The notes beneath the pieces were generated by a model. That model ran no database searches, was not told the DNA's origin, and saw only the letters and a program-made list of their open reading frames with translations. Shown in pieces: positions 7,566 to 17,751 of a stretch of 64,000 nucleotides of DNA. Origin of the DNA: Ignavibacteriota bacterium (GTDB taxonomy: Bacteria > Bacteroidota > Ignavibacteria > UBA10030). Location: the NCBI GenBank assembly GCA_003170475.1, contig PMZI01000026.1, forward strand, positions 127,173-191,172. The letters run 5' to 3'. Position numbers and translations under genes: made by a program. Within the stretch, counting starts at the first letter, position 1; the number at the start of each line of letters is the position of its first letter.

Positions 7566-9716
7566 ATGAAGACACCGCACCAGGAAATCGAAACTCAGCT
7601 GACGATCTGTCTTGTGGCTGTCGGTCTCACCTCGCTAGTCACGCAAGTAATTCTGCTTCGCGAATTCCTCTCTGTCTTCTTCGGAAACGAACTTGTCATT
7701 GGCGCGCTCCTTGCCAACTGGATGATACTCACCGGAATTGGAGCCTACCTCGGTCGCTACCTGGGCAGGCGCGGAATTGATCTCCTTCCCCCGTTATTGA
7801 TTCTCATTGCAGTTGTGCCTTTTGCAACGGTTCTGGGCTTGCGCCTTCTCAGGAATATCGTGTTCCCGCTTGGAGCTATGGTGGGGATCGTTCCGATTTT
7901 CTGGAGTTCATTTATCCTGCTGATTCCTTATTGCGTACTGTCGGGGGCCTCCTTCTCCGTGCTCGCAAACCTCAATACGAAGACTGAGAAACCGGTCTCG
8001 ATCGGCACCACGTACGCATGGGAATCCATCGGAAGTGTGATCGGCGGTGTCGTCTTCAGTCTTGTCCTCTTCCATTACCTGAACACGTTTCAATGCCTGA
8101 CGGCGTTGATGGCGCTCGATCTGGCTGCAGCTCTCTTCCTTGTGCGTGAACGCCCGACAGCTCGAATCGTCATGTGGGGGTTGGTTATCCTCATGGTTCT
8201 TCCCGTCCTTCTCCTCAATGTCGATGCGTTGACGAAGAGCCGCCTGTTTCCCGAACAGAAAGTCCTCTTCTCCAGGGACACGCCGTATGGGAGTCTCACG
8301 GTGACGAGACAGGCTGAACAAGAGAACTTCTACGAGAATAACGTCCTGCTCGCATCAACAGATGATGCTACGAGCGCCGAAGAATCGGTACACTACGCGA
8401 TGCTGCAACATGGTGCGCCTCAGACGGTGCTCCTGGTCTCTGGCGCGATGACGGGGGCGGCTCGCGAGATATTCAAGCACAAGGTCCATCGACTCGACTA
8501 TGTGGAAGTGAATCCATATTTGGTCGAACTCGCCAAATCGTATTCTCCGGCCCTGAGTGATACGCGGGTCAACACGTTTAATGTCGATCCGAGAATATTT
8601 GTCCGAGAAACACAGGCCATGTACGATGTCGTGCTTCTGAATGTTCCGGAGCCTTCAACGGTTCAGATCAATCGCTACTACACATTGGAATTCTTCGAAG
8701 CGCTGAAGAAGCGAATGAATCCGGAGGGGATTCTCTCCCTCGCACTTCTCCCCTCAACGGAGTATGAAAGTGAAGAAGCGCGCGGCATCAATTCGACGAT
8801 GATGAACACATTGAGGAAGGTTTTCAAGGAGGTTCTTATCGTTCCCGGTTTGCGAACGTATTTCCTGAGCTCCGATGCTAGCCTCGATATCCACATCGGC
8901 AAACTGGTCTTACAGCGAGGTATCGAAAACACCTATGTCAATCAATACTATCTCGATGACGAGATTCTGTCACAACGCAGTGATCTTCTCCAGCGCAGTC
9001 TGATGGCGGATGCCCCTTTGAACAAGGACTTCACTCCGGTCTCTTACTATCGCCAGGTCGCCCATTGGCTCAGCTACTTCCGCAGCAATCTTTGGCTCGT
9101 CGGGGGGATTGCTCTCCTTTTCCTTGTGTTTGCCGGCTTCCAGATGAATTCCGTGAGTGCCGGTATTTTTGCCGGAGGATTTGCGGCCTCGTCGATCGAG
9201 GTTCTCCTCTTGATTGCATTCCAGGTTCTTTATGGATATGTGTATGAGGTTTTGGGCTTGGTCGTGACTGTTTTTATGGCAGGGTTGGCGGTGGGTGCTT
9301 TCTGGAGAATAAAAATTATCCCTCGGGCATCTATTGTCCAGTATGCAATGGTTCAGATGGCAGTTGCGATGTATTGTTTCCTTCTTCCTGTTGTCTTGCT
9401 GATGCTTCAGCAGGTTCAGGGATCAGCAGCCATCGTCCATGGGTCGATTGTTCTCCTTACATTTGCGATTGCGGTTCTGGTTGGAGTAGAATTCTCGGTT
9501 GCAGCGGATCTTCGTCGGGGGCAGCCTCAACGCGTGGCGTCAGAGCTGTATGGAGTAGACTCCATTGGATCTGCTCTCGGTGCATTGCTCGTCGCTGTCG
9601 TGCTAATACCCGTTTTCGGCATCGTAGCCGCGAGTCTCATTCCCGGTATCCTGAGCATGGCGACGGCGCTTGTTGTGCTTGGTAGAAGAAAGTCGATTGA
9701 GCGGAAAATTTTGTAA
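7566..9716 (+). CDS. Membrane protein with spermidine-synthase-like domain
   Basis: A 716-residue protein in three parts: about seven membrane helices (10-235), a soluble Rossmann-type domain resembling polyamine aminopropyltransferase (about 255-460, with LLVSGAMTGAAREI and YVEVNPYLVELA in place of the usual nucleotide-binding loop and acidic residue), and a second membrane block (505-710). Fused MFS/spermidine-synthase proteins are a known but uncharacterised class; polyamine formation cannot be assumed. Its place between the Memo-AMMECR1 and radical SAM genes, 45 bases from one and 9 from the other, indicates it works with that system, perhaps as the membrane partner using S-adenosylmethionine or a derivative. 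That role is inference. Confidence 0.85.
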   Translation: MKTPHQEIETQLTICLVAVGLTSLVTQVILLREFLSVFFGNELVIGALLANWMILTGIGAYLGRYLGRRGIDLLPPLLILIAVVPFATVLGLRLLRNIVFPLGAMVGIVPIFWSSFILLIPYCVLSGASFSVLANLNTKTEKPVSIGTTYAWESIGSVIGGVVFSLVLFHYLNTFQCLTALMALDLAAALFLVRERPTARIVMWGLVILMVLPVLLLNVDALTKSRLFPEQKVLFSRDTPYGSLTVTRQAEQENFYENNVLLASTDDATSAEESVHYAMLQHGAPQTVLLVSGAMTGAAREIFKHKVHRLDYVEVNPYLVELAKSYSPALSDTRVNTFNVDPRIFVRETQAMYDVVLLNVPEPSTVQINRYYTLEFFEALKKRMNPEGILSLALLPSTEYESEEARGINSTMMNTLRKVFKEVLIVPGLRTYFLSSDASLDIHIGKLVLQRGIENTYVNQYYLDDEILSQRSDLLQRSLMADAPLNKDFTPVSYYRQVAHWLSYFRSNLWLVGGIALLFLVFAGFQMNSVSAGIFAGGFAASSIEVLLLIAFQVLYGYVYEVLGLVVTVFMAGLAVGAFWRIKIIPRASIVQYAMVQMAVAMYCFLLPVVLLMLQQVQGSAAIVHGSIVLLTFAIAVLVGVEFSVAADLRRGQPQRVASELYGVDSIGSALGALLVAVVLIPVFGIVAASLIPGILSMATALVVLGRRKSIERKIL

Positions 9717-9725
9717 GGTGATGCG

Positions 9726-10886
9726 ATGGAACCAAACATGATTTCGAAGCGCGAGTTCTTGAGACGATGCGCAATATGCTCTGCGGGGATGGCTTTCGGC
9801 ATGACGGGCCTCGAGCCACTGGCGAAAGGAGCGGTGGGGCTGGCCAGACCGTCACCGATTCCTGATGAACTGTGGAAATGGAGCAAGGAGGCGCTCTTTT
9901 ATAGAAGGGTGGGTGAGGGCCTCGAGTGTCAAAAATGCCCGAATGGCTGCATACTCATGGCAGGTGACACCGGTGTCTGCAGAAATCGTGTCAATCACAA
10001 CGGCAAGATGTATTCCATCGCCTACGGGAATCCCTGCGCAGTGCACGTCGACCCGATTGAAAAGAAACCGTTCTTTCATTTTCTGCCATCGACCCGCGCC
10101 TACTCGGTGGCTGTTGCGGGATGCACGATCTCGTGCCTCAACTGCCAGAATTGGGAGATTTCGCAATTCAGTCCGAAAGAAACGCAGAACTTTGATCTTA
10201 TGCCGGATCAGACAGTAGAAGAATGTTTGAAGAACAACGCCGAGTCGATCGCGTACACCTACTCGGAACCGACCACCTTCTACGAGTATGCATACGATAC
10301 TGCCGTATTGGCGAGAAAGAAGAAAATCCGCAATGTCTGGAAGTCAAACGGCTATATCAACGAACAACCGCTGCGCCATTTGTGCAAGGTCATGGATGCT
10401 GCGAACATCGATCTGAAGAGCTTCGACGATTCAATCTGCATGAAACTCAACGGCGGGCACTCCGAGCCTGTGCTTCGATCTCTCAAGATCTTCAAAGAAG
10501 AGGGAGTCTGGCTCGAAATCACGAATCTTATTATTCCGACGTGGACGGACGACCTGGATATGATCAAACGGATGTGTGATTGGCTTGTCCAGAATGGACT
10601 TCATGAATGCCCCCTGCATTTCAGTCGATTCAATCCCCTCTATAAACTGACGCAGCTTCCTGTCACTCCGGTGTCGACCCTGGAGCGGGCTAGGGAAATT
10701 GCTCTGACGTCAGGGCTCCAGTATGTCTATATCGGAAACGTCCCGGGTCATATGGCAGAGAATACGTACTGCCACAAATGCAGCAAGATGATTATCGAGA
10801 GGCGGGGGTTCAGGATTCTCAACAGCAACCTCGAAAGGGGAAAGTGCAGATTCTGTGGTGCGCGCATTCCAGGTGTCTGGTCTTGA
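9726..10886 (+). CDS. AmmeMemoRadiSam system radical SAM enzyme with Tat-like leader
   Basis: A 386-residue radical SAM protein. The 4Fe-4S cluster motif CxxxCxxC is C133, C137, C140 (CTISCLNC). There is an extra cysteine cluster ahead of it (C68, C71, C75, C85) and two CxxC pairs at the C-terminus (C349/C352, C374/C377), suitable for zinc or a second cluster. The first 40 residues carry a twin-arginine-like leader (KREFLRRC, then a hydrophobic stretch), unusual for a radical SAM enzyme, since these normally act in the cytoplasm. ATG follows the previous stop by 9 bases. The subfamily resembles pyruvate-formate-lyase-activating enzymes but is assigned to AmmeMemoRadiSam by layout and context. 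Reaction unknown. Confidence 0.92.
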   Translation: MEPNMISKREFLRRCAICSAGMAFGMTGLEPLAKGAVGLARPSPIPDELWKWSKEALFYRRVGEGLECQKCPNGCILMAGDTGVCRNRVNHNGKMYSIAYGNPCAVHVDPIEKKPFFHFLPSTRAYSVAVAGCTISCLNCQNWEISQFSPKETQNFDLMPDQTVEECLKNNAESIAYTYSEPTTFYEYAYDTAVLARKKKIRNVWKSNGYINEQPLRHLCKVMDAANIDLKSFDDSICMKLNGGHSEPVLRSLKIFKEEGVWLEITNLIIPTWTDDLDMIKRMCDWLVQNGLHECPLHFSRFNPLYKLTQLPVTPVSTLERAREIALTSGLQYVYIGNVPGHMAENTYCHKCSKMIIERRGFRILNSNLERGKCRFCGARIPGVWS

Positions 10887-11027
10887 GTGATTCCGACCAG
10901 CATTGTCCTTTTTGATTCACCCGCTACTTCTTCTCCCGAAAAATTCTTATCATCGCGAGCACATCTGTCAGGCCTGTGGGCCGTCTTCGTGGCCACGTCA
11001 TACCCCTACTCGTAGGAGGCAATCTCC

Positions 11028-14000
11028 ATGCACTGTCGCAATCGGTTGAGCAACGCTATCGCTTTCCTGTTCGCAATTTGCATCACGATGTCCATTGCAC
11101 AGGCACGTCAGGCGACGGTGAGGGAATCAAATCAGGTCTTTCGGACATATCCTTTCAGCGATCCTGATCCCATCGCCCGGATGACCAACATTTATCCTTA
11201 CTTTCGGTTTGAGGGATACAGTATTACGCCGGTGGAGAGGAAATGGAAGGTTGTGACTCTTGAAAACCCCTACATCAAGGTGACGATTGCGCCGGAGATT
11301 GGCGGGAAAATTTTGGGCGCGTTCGAAAAATCCACTGGCAAAGCGTTCATCTATACCAACAATGTGGTGAAGTTCCGGGAGATCGCGATGCGGGGTCCCT
11401 GGACCTCGGGAGGTATTGAATTCAACTTTGGCGACATCGGTCACACTCCGGCGACATCATCTCCTGTGGACTATGTGACCCGCACGAACGACGACGGGAG
11501 TGTCAGCTGCATTGTTGGCGCTCTCGATCTTGCGTCCCGGACCGAGTGGAGAGTCGAGATTCGTCTGCCGAAAGACAAAGCGTATTTTCAGACCGAATCG
11601 TTCTGGTACAATCCGACAGATTTCAATACGTCTCTCTATCATTGGATGAATGCGGCCGCGGATGCCAGTCCCGACCTGCAGCTTCTCTATCCAGGATTAG
11701 GTTTCATCGACCATGGCGGTAGAGCGTTTTCGTGGCCGCGTGACAACACTGGGCGTGACATCTCACGCTATGCCAACAATGCGTTCGGACCCGCCAAGTC
11801 GTATCACGTTCTCGGTACATACACGGACACCTACGCTGCATATTATGCGAACAGCGATTTCGGCGTCGTTCACTGGTCTCCCTATACGGACAAGCCGGGG
11901 AAGAAAATCTGGATCTGGGCGCTCTCGAGGGAAGGTGAGATATGGAAGGATCTTCTGACGGATCCGGAGCTTGGAAACGGACAATATGTCGAGATCCAGT
12001 CCGGGTTGCTCTTCAATCAGGCCGCCGCAGGGAGCACAAGAACTCCTTTCAAGCATCAGGCGTTCGCTCCTCTGAGTGAGGAGAACTTTGTTGAAGCATG
12101 GTTTCCGTTCAAAGATATCGGTGGTCTTGTCGAGGCAAATCTCCATGGATCGCTGAATGTTCAGGCAACAGGTGGCATGCTAAGAGTTGCATACTGTCCG
12201 TTGGAGAAAACGACTCAACCTCTCGTCGTCAGTATCGGCGGCAAAGAAGTTTACAGAAGGGAGCTCAATCTTCAGCCGCTGCAGGTATTTGTTGACTCCC
12301 TGACACGCTCAGGTGACGGGGAAATCGAAGTGAGTGTTGGTGATTTGATTTCATTCAAAAGTCAGGAAGCGGCGCGCCGGCAGCTCCAGCGGCCGTTGGA
12401 AACGAACAAAGAATTCGATTGGAACAGTGTTGGTGGATTGTATACAGATGCGGTTGAGCGAGCTCGACAGCGAGACTACAAGGGCGCACTCGAGAAATAC
12501 CTTGCCTGTCTTTTGAAAGACCCGGTCTACACGCCCGCACTTGCGGGGATCGCTGAGATCTACTGCCGTCGAATGGAGTACCAGAAAGCACTGGAATATG
12601 CACGTCGTGCGTTGGCAAATGACGCATACGATCCTGATGCGAATTTCATTTATGGTGTCATCAACAAGAACTTAGGAAGCTTTTACGATGCACTGGATGG
12701 ATTTGGTGCGGCTGCACGATCAATGAAGTATCGATCTGCGGCGAATGCGGAGATGGCGGAGGTCGCCTTTCTTCAGAAGCATTGGCCGGCGGCGGAAGCC
12801 TACGCGTTTCGCGCTCTCGATTATGATCGATCAAATGTGCGGGCCAGCCGGTTGTTGATAGTACTCTATCGGGTTCAAAGAAAGACGGAGTCTGCCAAAG
12901 ATGCGGTTGCGCACTTGAAAGCAATCGATGCGCTGAGCCACCTTGCAGATTTCGAGAGTTCCTTGATCGATCGTGCGAAGGAGAATTTCGACCAGCTCAG
13001 GTCCATGATCAGAAATGAACTTCCGTACGAAAGCTATCTTGAGCTTGCAAGCTACTACTTTGGATTAAAACTCTATGAGGATGCTGCGCTCGTGCTTCAA
13101 CAATCGCCGGCCCATCCGATGGTGTTCTACTGGCTTGCCTATCTGAGCAATGTCACCCATCAACCGCAAAAAGCCGATGATTACCTCGCGAAGGCAATAG
13201 AGCAATCGACGTCGCTCGTGTTTCCATTCCGTCAAGAATCGGCCGAAATCTTCAAGTGGGCAGACACAGCGAAGCCAAACTGGAAAACGAAGTACTACCT
13301 CGCGCTTCTTCTTTGGAGCAAAGACAGAATTGATGCAGCTCGAGATCAGTTTGCTGCCTGTGGCAACGAACCTACGAATGCGTCCTTCTATCTCACGAGA
13401 GGCAATTTTCTGAAAGCCGATCAAAGCGCGGAGGCACTCCGTGACTACAAGAGGGCGCTAGAACTTGGACAGGGCGAGTGGAGAGCGTATCGTGCTCTGA
13501 TTGATTACTATACGGAAGAGATTCATTACACCGAGGCTCTGGAGATCGCCAGGTCTGCGGCCAAGAAGTTTTCATCGAGCTATGTTGCTCTTTTCGATCT
13601 CGCGAGGTCCTACGTGCTCAACCGCCAGTATGCTGCCGGCCTGAAGATCCTCGACACGTTGACAGTGCTGCCGTTCGAGGGTGCGCGCTATACACGGGAG
13701 GTATACCGTCAGGCTTCAGTCCTCGCAGCCGCCGAGGCTATGAAGGCAGGCAACTATGACCGGGCGGCAAAGCTGCTTGAGAAGGCACGTCAGTGGCCGG
13801 AGCGATTGGGAGCCGGCAAGCCGTACGATGTTGACAATCGGCTGGAGGACTATCTCGAGGGATTGTGTTTACAGAAGTCCGGCACAAAAGACAAAGCGAA
13901 GAAACTCTTCGAGCATGTGGTCTCGTTCACAAGCGATCATGGCGCTGATGGTGGTGCTCAGCGATTGTTTGGTGCGTTGGCTGAGCGTGAGCTGGGACAG

Positions 14001-14216
14001 CAGGAGTTCGGGACAAAGTTGAGAGGGGAAATGTCGAGAGATCCACGATCTATTCTCGTTCGATGGTTGGCTGCAGTACTCAATAGGAACACAAGTGATT
14101 TCTCCGTTATCCGCGAAGAGTTGCGTGGACCCGGTGGCATGTCGTTGCTTGGGAGGGCTTCGATAGATCAGGATTTTGCGCTTATCACAGAAGTCCTTTC
14201 ACTGATTGGCTTCTAG
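11028..14216 (+). CDS. DUF5107 protein with tetratricopeptide repeats
   Basis: A 1062-residue secreted protein. A signal peptide (FLFAICITMSIAQA) is followed by a DUF5107 region (about 40-380), related in fold to galactose-mutarotase-like beta-sandwiches, with ENPYIKVTIAPEIGGKI near its start. The second half (about 460-1000) is built of TPR-type helical repeats (for example ARQRDYKGALEKYLACL, YQKALEYARRALAND). DUF5107/TPR proteins are widespread near glycoside hydrolases, and a sugar-binding role is likely but unproven. AGGAGG 8 bases before ATG is an excellent ribosome site. It lies between the AmmeMemoRadiSam genes and GH38, and could belong with either, but more likely begins the glycan locus. 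Confidence 0.85.
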   Translation: MHCRNRLSNAIAFLFAICITMSIAQARQATVRESNQVFRTYPFSDPDPIARMTNIYPYFRFEGYSITPVERKWKVVTLENPYIKVTIAPEIGGKILGAFEKSTGKAFIYTNNVVKFREIAMRGPWTSGGIEFNFGDIGHTPATSSPVDYVTRTNDDGSVSCIVGALDLASRTEWRVEIRLPKDKAYFQTESFWYNPTDFNTSLYHWMNAAADASPDLQLLYPGLGFIDHGGRAFSWPRDNTGRDISRYANNAFGPAKSYHVLGTYTDTYAAYYANSDFGVVHWSPYTDKPGKKIWIWALSREGEIWKDLLTDPELGNGQYVEIQSGLLFNQAAAGSTRTPFKHQAFAPLSEENFVEAWFPFKDIGGLVEANLHGSLNVQATGGMLRVAYCPLEKTTQPLVVSIGGKEVYRRELNLQPLQVFVDSLTRSGDGEIEVSVGDLISFKSQEAARRQLQRPLETNKEFDWNSVGGLYTDAVERARQRDYKGALEKYLACLLKDPVYTPALAGIAEIYCRRMEYQKALEYARRALANDAYDPDANFIYGVINKNLGSFYDALDGFGAAARSMKYRSAANAEMAEVAFLQKHWPAAEAYAFRALDYDRSNVRASRLLIVLYRVQRKTESAKDAVAHLKAIDALSHLADFESSLIDRAKENFDQLRSMIRNELPYESYLELASYYFGLKLYEDAALVLQQSPAHPMVFYWLAYLSNVTHQPQKADDYLAKAIEQSTSLVFPFRQESAEIFKWADTAKPNWKTKYYLALLLWSKDRIDAARDQFAACGNEPTNASFYLTRGNFLKADQSAEALRDYKRALELGQGEWRAYRALIDYYTEEIHYTEALEIARSAAKKFSSSYVALFDLARSYVLNRQYAAGLKILDTLTVLPFEGARYTREVYRQASVLAAAEAMKAGNYDRAAKLLEKARQWPERLGAGKPYDVDNRLEDYLEGLCLQKSGTKDKAKKLFEHVVSFTSDHGADGGAQRLFGALAERELGQQEFGTKLRGEMSRDPRSILVRWLAAVLNRNTSDFSVIREELRGPGGMSLLGRASIDQDFALITEVLSLIGF

Positions 14217-14234
14217 ACCCGATCGTTCAAGTTG

Positions 14235-14250
14235 CCTTTGACTTCAAAGG
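14235..14250. other. Inverted repeat between the DUF5107 and GH38 genes
   Basis: CCTTTGA-CT-TCAAAGG is a perfect 7-bp inverted repeat with a two-base centre, 18 bases after the DUF5107 stop. The short centre favours a protein-binding palindrome over an RNA hairpin. No T-run follows. Confidence 0.3.
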
Positions 14251-14341
14251 TGGCTAGTTTGGCGAAGGCACACGGGAGTAAGGGACAAAATGAGATATGC
14301 GGAGCTGCAGTGAGGCATTTTCGACCATTTCACGGGGTGTG

Positions 14342-17300
14342 ATGATGAAGAACCTACTCAATCGAGCATATTGCTGTCTGCTCATCACTCTGGCCACAAC
14401 TTCGGTGAGTTTTTCACAGAACCTCGGCGAGGAGATTCATCTGAACATTCGTCAGAAAGTCGATTCGGCGAATCTCGCTGACGCCGGTACCTATCTCAAT
14501 GGATACAGAAAGTCCATTGAAGGCGAGACAATTGCCTACCGTTCCTCGCACCCAGACGCGGAAACGGCCTTGCTGGTCCGGGCTCGAAAGGATGCCCATT
14601 CGATAACATGGGAGACAGATACGATTCCTGACGCATTCCTCGGAGACCAATACCGACTTATCTGGCTCGGGGGGCTGGAGAAGGATGGATTCCAGAATCC
14701 CCATGAAGTGCACAAGTTTGATTTCATTGTCAACGGCACGAAATGGTTGACGTTCAGGAACCTGAAAGATACGACGGCGAAGAAGTGGAAAGTCCGAGCC
14801 CCTAACGGCGCAGAGCTCTCGTTTGAGTCAACGACGGTGGACAGGGTAGGGGATTTGTTCGGTTATATGCTTCTCACTATCCCCAAGCGACTTGTTTCCC
14901 CGGGCAAACCGTTGACGATCCAGGTGGTGGGTGAGGATGCGGAGAGCGGCGATTGGTTTATGACATTCCAGTACAGTTTCAGTTTCCAGCCGCGCGTGCG
15001 TTTGGAACCCGGCATTCTGCGAAGTAAGACTGGTGAATCCCAAATGATTCGATTGAGCCTGGACAATCTCAGGAGAGGAAGGGCTATCCAGATCTTCGTC
15101 AAAGATCGGCAAATCACATCGACGGTACTCTCTGTCGGTGCGAACGTATTCTACATACCCATCACCGTGGTGAAGGAGCCGAAGGAAATTCCCATTTTCT
15201 TCACCGTGAATGATGTCAGAATAAGCAGGAGGCTCGTGCCCGTGAGACCCGTAAGAAGCCGAGACATCTATCTTCTGTCGTACTCCCATAACGATATTGG
15301 GTATACAGACCTTCAGCCAAACATTGAAAAGAAACAAATGAAGAACCTCGAGATCGCACTGGATCTCATTCAAAAGACCAAAGACTACCCTCTCGATGCT
15401 CGTTTCAAATGGAACATGGAAGTTTTGTGGGCCTTGGACGGTTATCTGAAACAAGCGTCGGAATCAAAACGACAGGAGGTCATCGATGCCGTTCGGGATG
15501 GAAGTCTCGGACTGAACGCTCTCTATGCGAACTTCCTGACCGGCCTCGCGGGCGCGACGGAAATGAGTCATTTCACAGAGTTTGCCAGGAATTTCACATC
15601 GACCTATTCCCTTCCCATTACGACGGCGCTCGTGTCGGATGTCCCGGGTTTCAGCTGGGGGATGGTCCCGACGTTGGCTCAGAGCGGCGTGAAGTATTTT
15701 TCGATTTCCCCGAATCCAACCGACCGAATCGGCTACACACTTGAAACGTGGGGAGATCGGCCATTCTACTGGAAATCGCAGTCTGGCAAAGAGAAGATCC
15801 TCACGTGGGTTGCGCGCGAAAGCTACGCCAGCTTTCACGAGGGAGATTTGTCAAAGTTGGGAGATGAAAAAATCTTCAAGCTCATTCGGAAGCTCGATGA
15901 TCTGGACTATCCGTACGACATCGTCCAACTTCCTTATACCATTGGGGGAGACAATGGTCCGCCGGATCCGAATCTCTCCGAGTTCGTGAGGCGGTGGAAC
16001 GAGCGGTACTCGGCGCCGCGTCTTATCATTGCGACCCATGAGCAGCTCTTCACAGAATTCGAGCGGCGATATGGTTCCACGCTGCCGACCTTCGGAGGTG
16101 ATTTCACCCCGTACTGGGAGGATGGAGCGGCATCTTCTGCTTCTGAGACGGCGTTGAACAGGCAGGCGGCAGACCGATTGATTCAAGCAGAGGCAGTGTG
16201 GGCGATGCGTTCTCCGGCTCCGTTTCCTACAGAGGAATTCGTTGCGGCCTGGCGCAATGTCATTCTCTATGACGAACATACCTGGGGGGCGTATAACAGC
16301 ATTACGGACCCAGACACGTCGTTTGTGAAGGGTCAATGGGAGATCAAGCGGCGGTTTGCGACCGACGCCGACAGTCTTTCGAAGTTCCTGCTTGTGAAAG
16401 CCGCTGCGGGAGAATCGAAATCCAAGAAAGGAGAACTTGGGATCGATGTCTACAATGCGAATTCGTGGGATCGCACAGACGTGGTGTATTTGACAGAGGA
16501 TCAGAGTGCCGCCGGTGACCTGGTTGTCGATGGAGGCGGGAATCCTGTTCCATCACAACGCCTTACGTCCGGCGAGTTGGCGGTTTTGGTGAGAGAGATT
16601 CCGTCGATGTCTTCGAGGCGGTTGTTCGTCCGAAAAGGGGTCGCTCATATGGTTGGTGCTGCTGGCGTCTCCGGAAATACGATTGAGAACAGTCTTCTCT
16701 CAGTCTCAGTCAATCCCAACACCGGTGTCATCAGCAGTTTGGAGTGGAAGAGAAATGGTCTCCAGTTGGCCAGTACGCGTCAGGAGGGTGGACTGAATGA
16801 ATACATTTATGTCCCGGGAACGGATCCCAAGGACGCAAAGCGAGTGACGAATGTCAAGGTGAGTGTGAAGGAGAAAGGGAAACTCGTGTCTTCTCTGCTC
16901 GTCGAGGCAGATGCTCCCGGTTGCAGGAAGTTCTCGTACGAAGTACGTGTGGTGGAAGGGGTCAACCGTGTCGACGTTATCAACAGACTGGACAAGGAAG
17001 CGATCCGGACGAAAGAAGGGGTCCATGTTGCGTTTCCTTTCAATGTTCCAGAGGGGCAGCTTCGATACGATGTTGCTCATGGAATCGTTCGTCCGGAGGA
17101 AGATCAGTTGCCGGGGGCCTGCAAGAACTTTTTCTCCGTCCAAAGCTGGGTTGACGTTTCCAACGACCAGCGCGGGATTACCTGGGCAACTCCCGATGCC
17201 CCGCTCATCGAAATTGGATCAATCACTGCAGAGAGGCGTTGGTTGAAAGAAACCGACAACGCGCAGAACCTCTACTCCTATGTCATGAACAATTACTGGC

Positions 17301-17707
17301 ACACGAACTACAAGGCGGATCAGGAGGGGATGATCACCTTCCGCTATTCACTTCAGCCGCATGGGGAGCTTTTGATGGAAGATGTTGTCCGGTTTGGGAT
17401 GGGTCAAAGGGAACCACTCATTGCAGTTGCTGCCGCGGGTCCGGCGAAACCCGACAACTCGCTTTTCGAGATTGAATCAAATAGCATTGTTGCGATATCT
17501 GCAAAGCCGATCGGGACCAATGGCTCCTGGTTGTTGTGTCTCTACAATCCGACCTCTCTGAATCACGCTACCACCTTGCTCTGGAACCGGGGCATTCCCG
17601 TTTCGATTCATGCGAGCGATGCGTTCGGGAAAACTGGAGAATCTTTGGAGGGTGGGATTCACGTTCCAGCTTACGGAACGGTATTTGTTCGCGTGAACCG
17701 GAAGTAG
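14342..17707 (+). CDS. GH38-type alpha-mannosidase, secreted
   Basis: About 1121 residues from the ATG pair at 14342/14345, preferred over the longer frame at 14297 because it begins directly with a signal peptide (LLNRAYCCLLITLATTSVSFSQ). After an N-terminal beta region comes the GH38 catalytic barrel: H316-N317-D318 (SHNDIGYTD) is the zinc-binding HxD signature, and D433 in SDVPGFSWG is the probable nucleophile. Long C-terminal beta domains follow, as usual for the family. The expected activity is hydrolysis of alpha-linked mannose, for example from N-glycans, though GH38 relatives of this long secreted type are less studied. First of the dense run of exported glycosidases. Confidence 0.85.
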   Translation: MMKNLLNRAYCCLLITLATTSVSFSQNLGEEIHLNIRQKVDSANLADAGTYLNGYRKSIEGETIAYRSSHPDAETALLVRARKDAHSITWETDTIPDAFLGDQYRLIWLGGLEKDGFQNPHEVHKFDFIVNGTKWLTFRNLKDTTAKKWKVRAPNGAELSFESTTVDRVGDLFGYMLLTIPKRLVSPGKPLTIQVVGEDAESGDWFMTFQYSFSFQPRVRLEPGILRSKTGESQMIRLSLDNLRRGRAIQIFVKDRQITSTVLSVGANVFYIPITVVKEPKEIPIFFTVNDVRISRRLVPVRPVRSRDIYLLSYSHNDIGYTDLQPNIEKKQMKNLEIALDLIQKTKDYPLDARFKWNMEVLWALDGYLKQASESKRQEVIDAVRDGSLGLNALYANFLTGLAGATEMSHFTEFARNFTSTYSLPITTALVSDVPGFSWGMVPTLAQSGVKYFSISPNPTDRIGYTLETWGDRPFYWKSQSGKEKILTWVARESYASFHEGDLSKLGDEKIFKLIRKLDDLDYPYDIVQLPYTIGGDNGPPDPNLSEFVRRWNERYSAPRLIIATHEQLFTEFERRYGSTLPTFGGDFTPYWEDGAASSASETALNRQAADRLIQAEAVWAMRSPAPFPTEEFVAAWRNVILYDEHTWGAYNSITDPDTSFVKGQWEIKRRFATDADSLSKFLLVKAAAGESKSKKGELGIDVYNANSWDRTDVVYLTEDQSAAGDLVVDGGGNPVPSQRLTSGELAVLVREIPSMSSRRLFVRKGVAHMVGAAGVSGNTIENSLLSVSVNPNTGVISSLEWKRNGLQLASTRQEGGLNEYIYVPGTDPKDAKRVTNVKVSVKEKGKLVSSLLVEADAPGCRKFSYEVRVVEGVNRVDVINRLDKEAIRTKEGVHVAFPFNVPEGQLRYDVAHGIVRPEEDQLPGACKNFFSVQSWVDVSNDQRGITWATPDAPLIEIGSITAERRWLKETDNAQNLYSYVMNNYWHTNYKADQEGMITFRYSLQPHGELLMEDVVRFGMGQREPLIAVAAAGPAKPDNSLFEIESNSIVAISAKPIGTNGSWLLCLYNPTSLNHATTLLWNRGIPVSIHASDAFGKTGESLEGGIHVPAYGTVFVRVNRK

Positions 17708-17719
17708 GCAACAACAAGT

Positions 17720-17746
17720 TGCCACGCACCTGCGAGGTGCGTGGCA
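17720..17746. terminator. Hairpin between convergent genes
   Basis: A perfect 11-bp inverted repeat, TGCCACGCACC/GGTGCGTGGCA with loop TGCGA, sits exactly between the GH38 stop (17707) and the minus-strand DUF116 stop (17752). The position suggests a bidirectional terminator, although neither strand shows a proper T-run. Confidence 0.6.
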
Positions 17747-17751
17747 CATCA

